This document shows positions 5,713 through 7,988 of a stretch of DNA of 7,988 nucleotides, in pieces (positions within the stretch are counted from its first letter, which is position 1; each line of letters starts with the position of its first letter). The translations under genes were made by a program, and so were the position numbers. The DNA lies in NCBI GenBank assembly GCA_045105075.1, contig JBGCDD010000170.1:1-7988 (forward strand), given 5' to 3'. This DNA is from JBGCDD01 sp045105075 (lineage in GTDB: Bacteria; Pseudomonadota; Alphaproteobacteria; Rhodobacterales; Rhodobacteraceae). Under the pieces are notes generated by a model, which saw only the letters and a program-made list of their open reading frames with translations, did no database searches and was not told the origin of the DNA.

Positions 5713-5741
5713 TTGTTAACTATTGTTAACATATTCGGCAA
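5713..5741 (-). promoter_or_regulatory. Candidate promoter with overlapping GTTAAC boxes for the 718-residue protein gene
   Basis: On the - strand TTGCCG (5736-5741) could be a -35 box, with TAACAA (5713-5718) 17 bases downstream as a weak -10. Two copies of GTTAAC (5715-5720 and 5725-5730) lie exactly 10 bases apart within the direct repeat ATTGTTAACT/ATTGTTAACA. Read on the - strand this gives TTAAC-N5-TTAAC, similar to the CtrA pattern TTAA-N7-TTAA but one base shorter. A leader of roughly 170 bases would result. Promoter calling by eye is weak; the paired boxes themselves are certain. Confidence 0.35.
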
Positions 5742-5758
5742 AACGACATGTTCGTGCC

Positions 5759-5788
5759 AAAAAAAAGCCCCAGGCCGAAGCCAGGGGC
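5759..5788 (-). terminator. Strong intrinsic terminator of gltA
   Basis: GCCCC (5767-5771) pairs with GGGGC (5784-5788) and, past one A-A mismatch, GGC (5773-5775) pairs with GCC (5780-5782) around a CGAA loop (5776-5779). On the - strand the loop reads TTCG, a stable tetraloop. Eight A on the + strand (5759-5766) give a run of eight U after the stem. It lies about 30 bases past the gltA stop codon. Confidence 0.92.
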
Positions 5789-5819
5789 GATTCGCGATTC
5801 GATTCGTTGACTGAGCGAC

Positions 5820-7115
5820 TCAGCGCTTTTCGATATCAATATAGTCGCGTTGGGTTTCGCCCAAATACAACTGGCGCGGACGGCCGATTTTGTTCTGCGG
5901 ATCCGCGATCATTTCTTTCCACTGCGAAATCCAGCCCACGGTGCGGCTGAGCGCAAAGACCGGGGTGAACATTGACGTTGGAAAGCCCATCGCCTCAAGG
6001 ATGATGCCCGAGTAGAAATCGACGTTCGGGAACAGCTTCTTTTCGGCGAAATAGGGATCGCTCAACGCCTCTTGCTCCAGCACTTTGGCGATCTGGAGTT
6101 TTGGGTTGTCCTCAATACCGAGTAGATCCAGCACCTCGTCAGCGGATTGCTTCATCACTGTCGCGCGCGGGTCAAAGTTCTTGTAAACGCGGTGGCCAAA
6201 GCCCATCAGACGGAACGGATCATCCTTGTCCTTGGCGCGGGCGATGAATTCGGGAATGCGATCGACGCTGCCAATCTCACCCAGCATTTCCAGACAGGCC
6301 TGATTGGCGCCGCCGTGGGCCGGACCCCAAAGACAGGCAATACCGGCCGCGATACAGGCAAACGGATTGGCGCCCGAAGACGAGGCCAGCCGTACCGTCG
6401 AGGTCGACGCATTTTGTTCGTGATCGGCGTGCAGCGTAAAGATCCGGTCCATCGCGCGGCTCAGGATCGGGTTGACCACGTAATCTTCGGCGGGCACGCT
6501 GAAACACATGCGCAGGAAGTTCGACGCATAATCCAGATCGTTGCGCGGGTACACAAACGGCTGGCCAATCGAATATTTGTAGGCCCAGGCCGCAATTGTC
6601 GGCATTTTGGCAATCAGACGGTGCGAGGCGACCTCGCGCTGATGCTCGTCCGAAATGTCGGTGGAGTCGTGATAAAACGCTGACATCGCGCCCACAACAC
6701 CAACCATGATCGCCATCGGATGCGCGTCACGGCGGAACCCACGGAAGAAATTGACCATCTGTTCGTGCAGCATGGTGTGATGGGTGATGTTGGCTTCAAA
6801 TTTCTCAAGCTCGGCGGCGGTGGGCAGCTCGCCATAGAGCAACACGTAACACACTTCCAGATAATGCGACTTGCCGGCCAGCTGATCAATCGGATAGCCG
6901 CGATGCAACAACTCGCCCTTGCCGCCGTCGATGAAGGTGATCGTGCTGTCACAAGACGCTGTTGAGGTGAAACCCGGATCATAGGTGAACACCCCGGCCT
7001 GCGCGTAAAGCTTGCGGATATCAACAACATCGGGCCCGGCTGTGGGCGAGAAGATCGGCAGATCATAGCTGGCGCCGTCGATGCTCAGCGTGGCGGATTT
7101 TGGTGTGTCGGTCAT
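5820..7115 (-). CDS. gltA: Citrate synthase
   Basis: A 431-residue enzyme that condenses acetyl-CoA with oxaloacetate to citrate at the entry of the TCA cycle, in the cytoplasm. The length and N-terminal beta domain (STASCDSTITFIDGGKGELLHRGYP region, about 51-75) fit the hexameric Gram-negative type. The catalytic triad is present: His267 in GPAHGGAN, His308 in GFGHRVYKNFDPR and Asp366 in NVDFYSG, only three or four residues offset from the E. coli positions 264, 305 and 362. HADHEQNAST (229-238) is the substrate-binding signature. The ATG at 7113-7115 was chosen because GGGGA lies just upstream and the protein then begins at the family's usual point; the frame stays open for 34 further codons upstream, which look non-coding. 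It lies 120 bp after gltX on the same strand and ends at a strong terminator. No clear promoter was seen in the gap, so it may have its own or share one with gltX. Confidence 0.97.
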   Translation of the reverse strand: MTDTPKSATLSIDGASYDLPIFSPTAGPDVVDIRKLYAQAGVFTYDPGFTSTASCDSTITFIDGGKGELLHRGYPIDQLAGKSHYLEVCYVLLYGELPTAAELEKFEANITHHTMLHEQMVNFFRGFRRDAHPMAIMVGVVGAMSAFYHDSTDISDEHQREVASHRLIAKMPTIAAWAYKYSIGQPFVYPRNDLDYASNFLRMCFSVPAEDYVVNPILSRAMDRIFTLHADHEQNASTSTVRLASSSGANPFACIAAGIACLWGPAHGGANQACLEMLGEIGSVDRIPEFIARAKDKDDPFRLMGFGHRVYKNFDPRATVMKQSADEVLDLLGIEDNPKLQIAKVLEQEALSDPYFAEKKLFPNVDFYSGIILEAMGFPTSMFTPVFALSRTVGWISQWKEMIADPQNKIGRPRQLYLGETQRDYIDIEKR

Positions 7116-7235
7116 GAATGTCCCCTTCCAGTACGGATGTTCGGGGCAAAATGTGGTGCGCCCCGGACGGTCAGCAGATGCGCACAGCGTGCCCATCCTC
7201 GTTGCTAGCCGCCGCAAGTTACCCCTTCGTGAACA

Positions 7236-7988
7236 TCACGGAGAAATTGCAGCGTCATTTAGCCTGGCCAGGGCCTCGGTGCGCCCCAGTACAAGCATCA
7301 TATCAAACACAGAAGGCGTTACCGCGCGTCCCGCAAGTGCAGCCCTCAAAGGACCAGCCAGCTTGCCGAACTTGGTGCCCTTCGCCTCAGCAAAGGCATT
7401 CAGGGCCGCTTCTAAATCGTCTCTGGTCCAGCTAGCATTTTGCAACTGCGGCGTCAATTCGCCCAGCATACCATCGGATACAGTATTCAGCGCTTTGGCG
7501 GCTTTCTCATCTGGTGCGATTGGACGAGAGGTCAGAATAAAGTGCGCTTTTTCAAGAAGTTCAGGGAAAGTTCGGGCGCGTTCTTTCAAACAATACATCG
7601 CCTTTTCCAACCCGTCAGCCTGATCTGACGTCAACGCGGTTTGGCCCGACGCCGCCAAAAAGGCCACAACTTCATGCCGCAACGCAGCGTCATCAGCTTG
7701 GGCAATGTGCTGACCCGACAGGTTTTCCAGCTTTTTCAGATCAAACCGAGCCGGGCTTTTGCCGATCCCGTCCAGATCGAACCAATCGCGGGCCTGATCG
7801 TCGGTGAAAAACTCGTCATCGCCGTGGCTCCAACCCAGCCGCGCCAAATAATTGCGCATGCCGGCAGCGGGAAAACCCATCGCCTGGTATTCCTGTGCGC
7901 CCAGAGCGCCGTGGCGTTTTGACAGTTTCTTACCGTCGGGGCCATGGATCAGCGGGATATGCGCCCAGACCGGCACGGGCCATTCCAT
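7236..7988 (-). CDS. gltX: Glutamyl-tRNA synthetase, C-terminal part (partial; start beyond the right edge)
   Basis: The frame is open to the edge of the window, and 250 residues are visible out of roughly 440-470 for the family. They begin within the catalytic domain at PVPVWAHIPLIHGPDG, followed by the class I KMSKS-type loop KLSKR (visible residues 21-25) that helps activate glutamate with ATP. The rest is the helical anticodon-binding domain (about 80-245), including WDDLEAAL-like WTRDDLEAALN and AGPLRAALAGRAVTPSVFDMM, a typical GltX C-terminal signature. The first methionine visible is internal. The HIGH motif must lie outside the window. Many alphaproteobacteria carry two GltX paralogues, and the visible part does not say which this is. 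Confidence 0.95.
   Translation of the reverse strand: MEWPVPVWAHIPLIHGPDGKKLSKRHGALGAQEYQAMGFPAAGMRNYLARLGWSHGDDEFFTDDQARDWFDLDGIGKSPARFDLKKLENLSGQHIAQADDAALRHEVVAFLAASGQTALTSDQADGLEKAMYCLKERARTFPELLEKAHFILTSRPIAPDEKAAKALNTVSDGMLGELTPQLQNASWTRDDLEAALNAFAEAKGTKFGKLAGPLRAALAGRAVTPSVFDMMLVLGRTEALARLNDAAISP

Noticed and set aside
5693..5762. TTTTGGCA (5693-5700) and TGCCAAAA (5755-5762) inverted repeat
   Set aside because: The arms are 8 bp and 54 bases apart, and the second arm runs into the gltA terminator's A-run. It could easily be chance, and no role is evident.

Overview
The window looks like chromosomal DNA of a marine alphaproteobacterium of the Rhodobacteraceae (roseobacter group). The reasons are the ccmF-ccmH-enoyl-CoA hydratase order, the gltX-gltA pair, the GC-rich codon use, and a short hairpin-plus-tail intergenic repeat of a kind I remember as common in roseobacter genomes. 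No species can be named from the sequence alone.

Layout. On the + strand, 1-93 is the very end of ccmF. It overlaps ccmH (90-551) by an ATGA junction, and a PaaG-type enoyl-CoA hydratase/isomerase follows (626-1402). A GC-rich double hairpin with a conserved tail (1402-1458) separates this block from everything else, which is on the - strand and converges on it. Read in the direction of transcription from the right edge, the - strand carries the C-terminal part of gltX (7988-7236), gltA (7115-5820) with a strong terminator, a 718-residue acidic, repeat-containing protein that is probably exported (5536-3380) with a strong terminator, an alternative oxidase (3254-2592), and a small RTX calcium-binding protein with an N-terminal hydrophobic segment (2468-1509).

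How it fits together. The left edge is cytochrome c maturation plus acyl-CoA metabolism, and the right edge is glutamyl-tRNA synthesis plus entry to the TCA cycle. Between these housekeeping blocks sit three accessory genes. Two encode surface or extracellular-type acidic proteins (RTX, and a tandem-domain protein that looks like a type I secretion cargo). Between them lies a cyanide-resistant type of quinol oxidase. No secretion ABC transporter or membrane fusion protein is in view, so export would rely on genes elsewhere.

Most notable points. (1) CcmH has lost the second cysteine of its LRCxxC redox motif (Gly48 in place of Cys). (2) The ribosome binding site of the 718-residue protein lies inside a perfect 9-bp hairpin stem, which suggests translational control. 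(3) The promoter region of the same gene carries two GTTAAC boxes one helical turn apart that resemble, but do not exactly match, a CtrA site. (4) A symmetric TGATCA-N4-TGATCA element lies just upstream of the alternative oxidase gene. (5) The 718-residue protein contains a tandem duplication of a roughly 165-residue domain. I do not see a clearly new multi-gene system.
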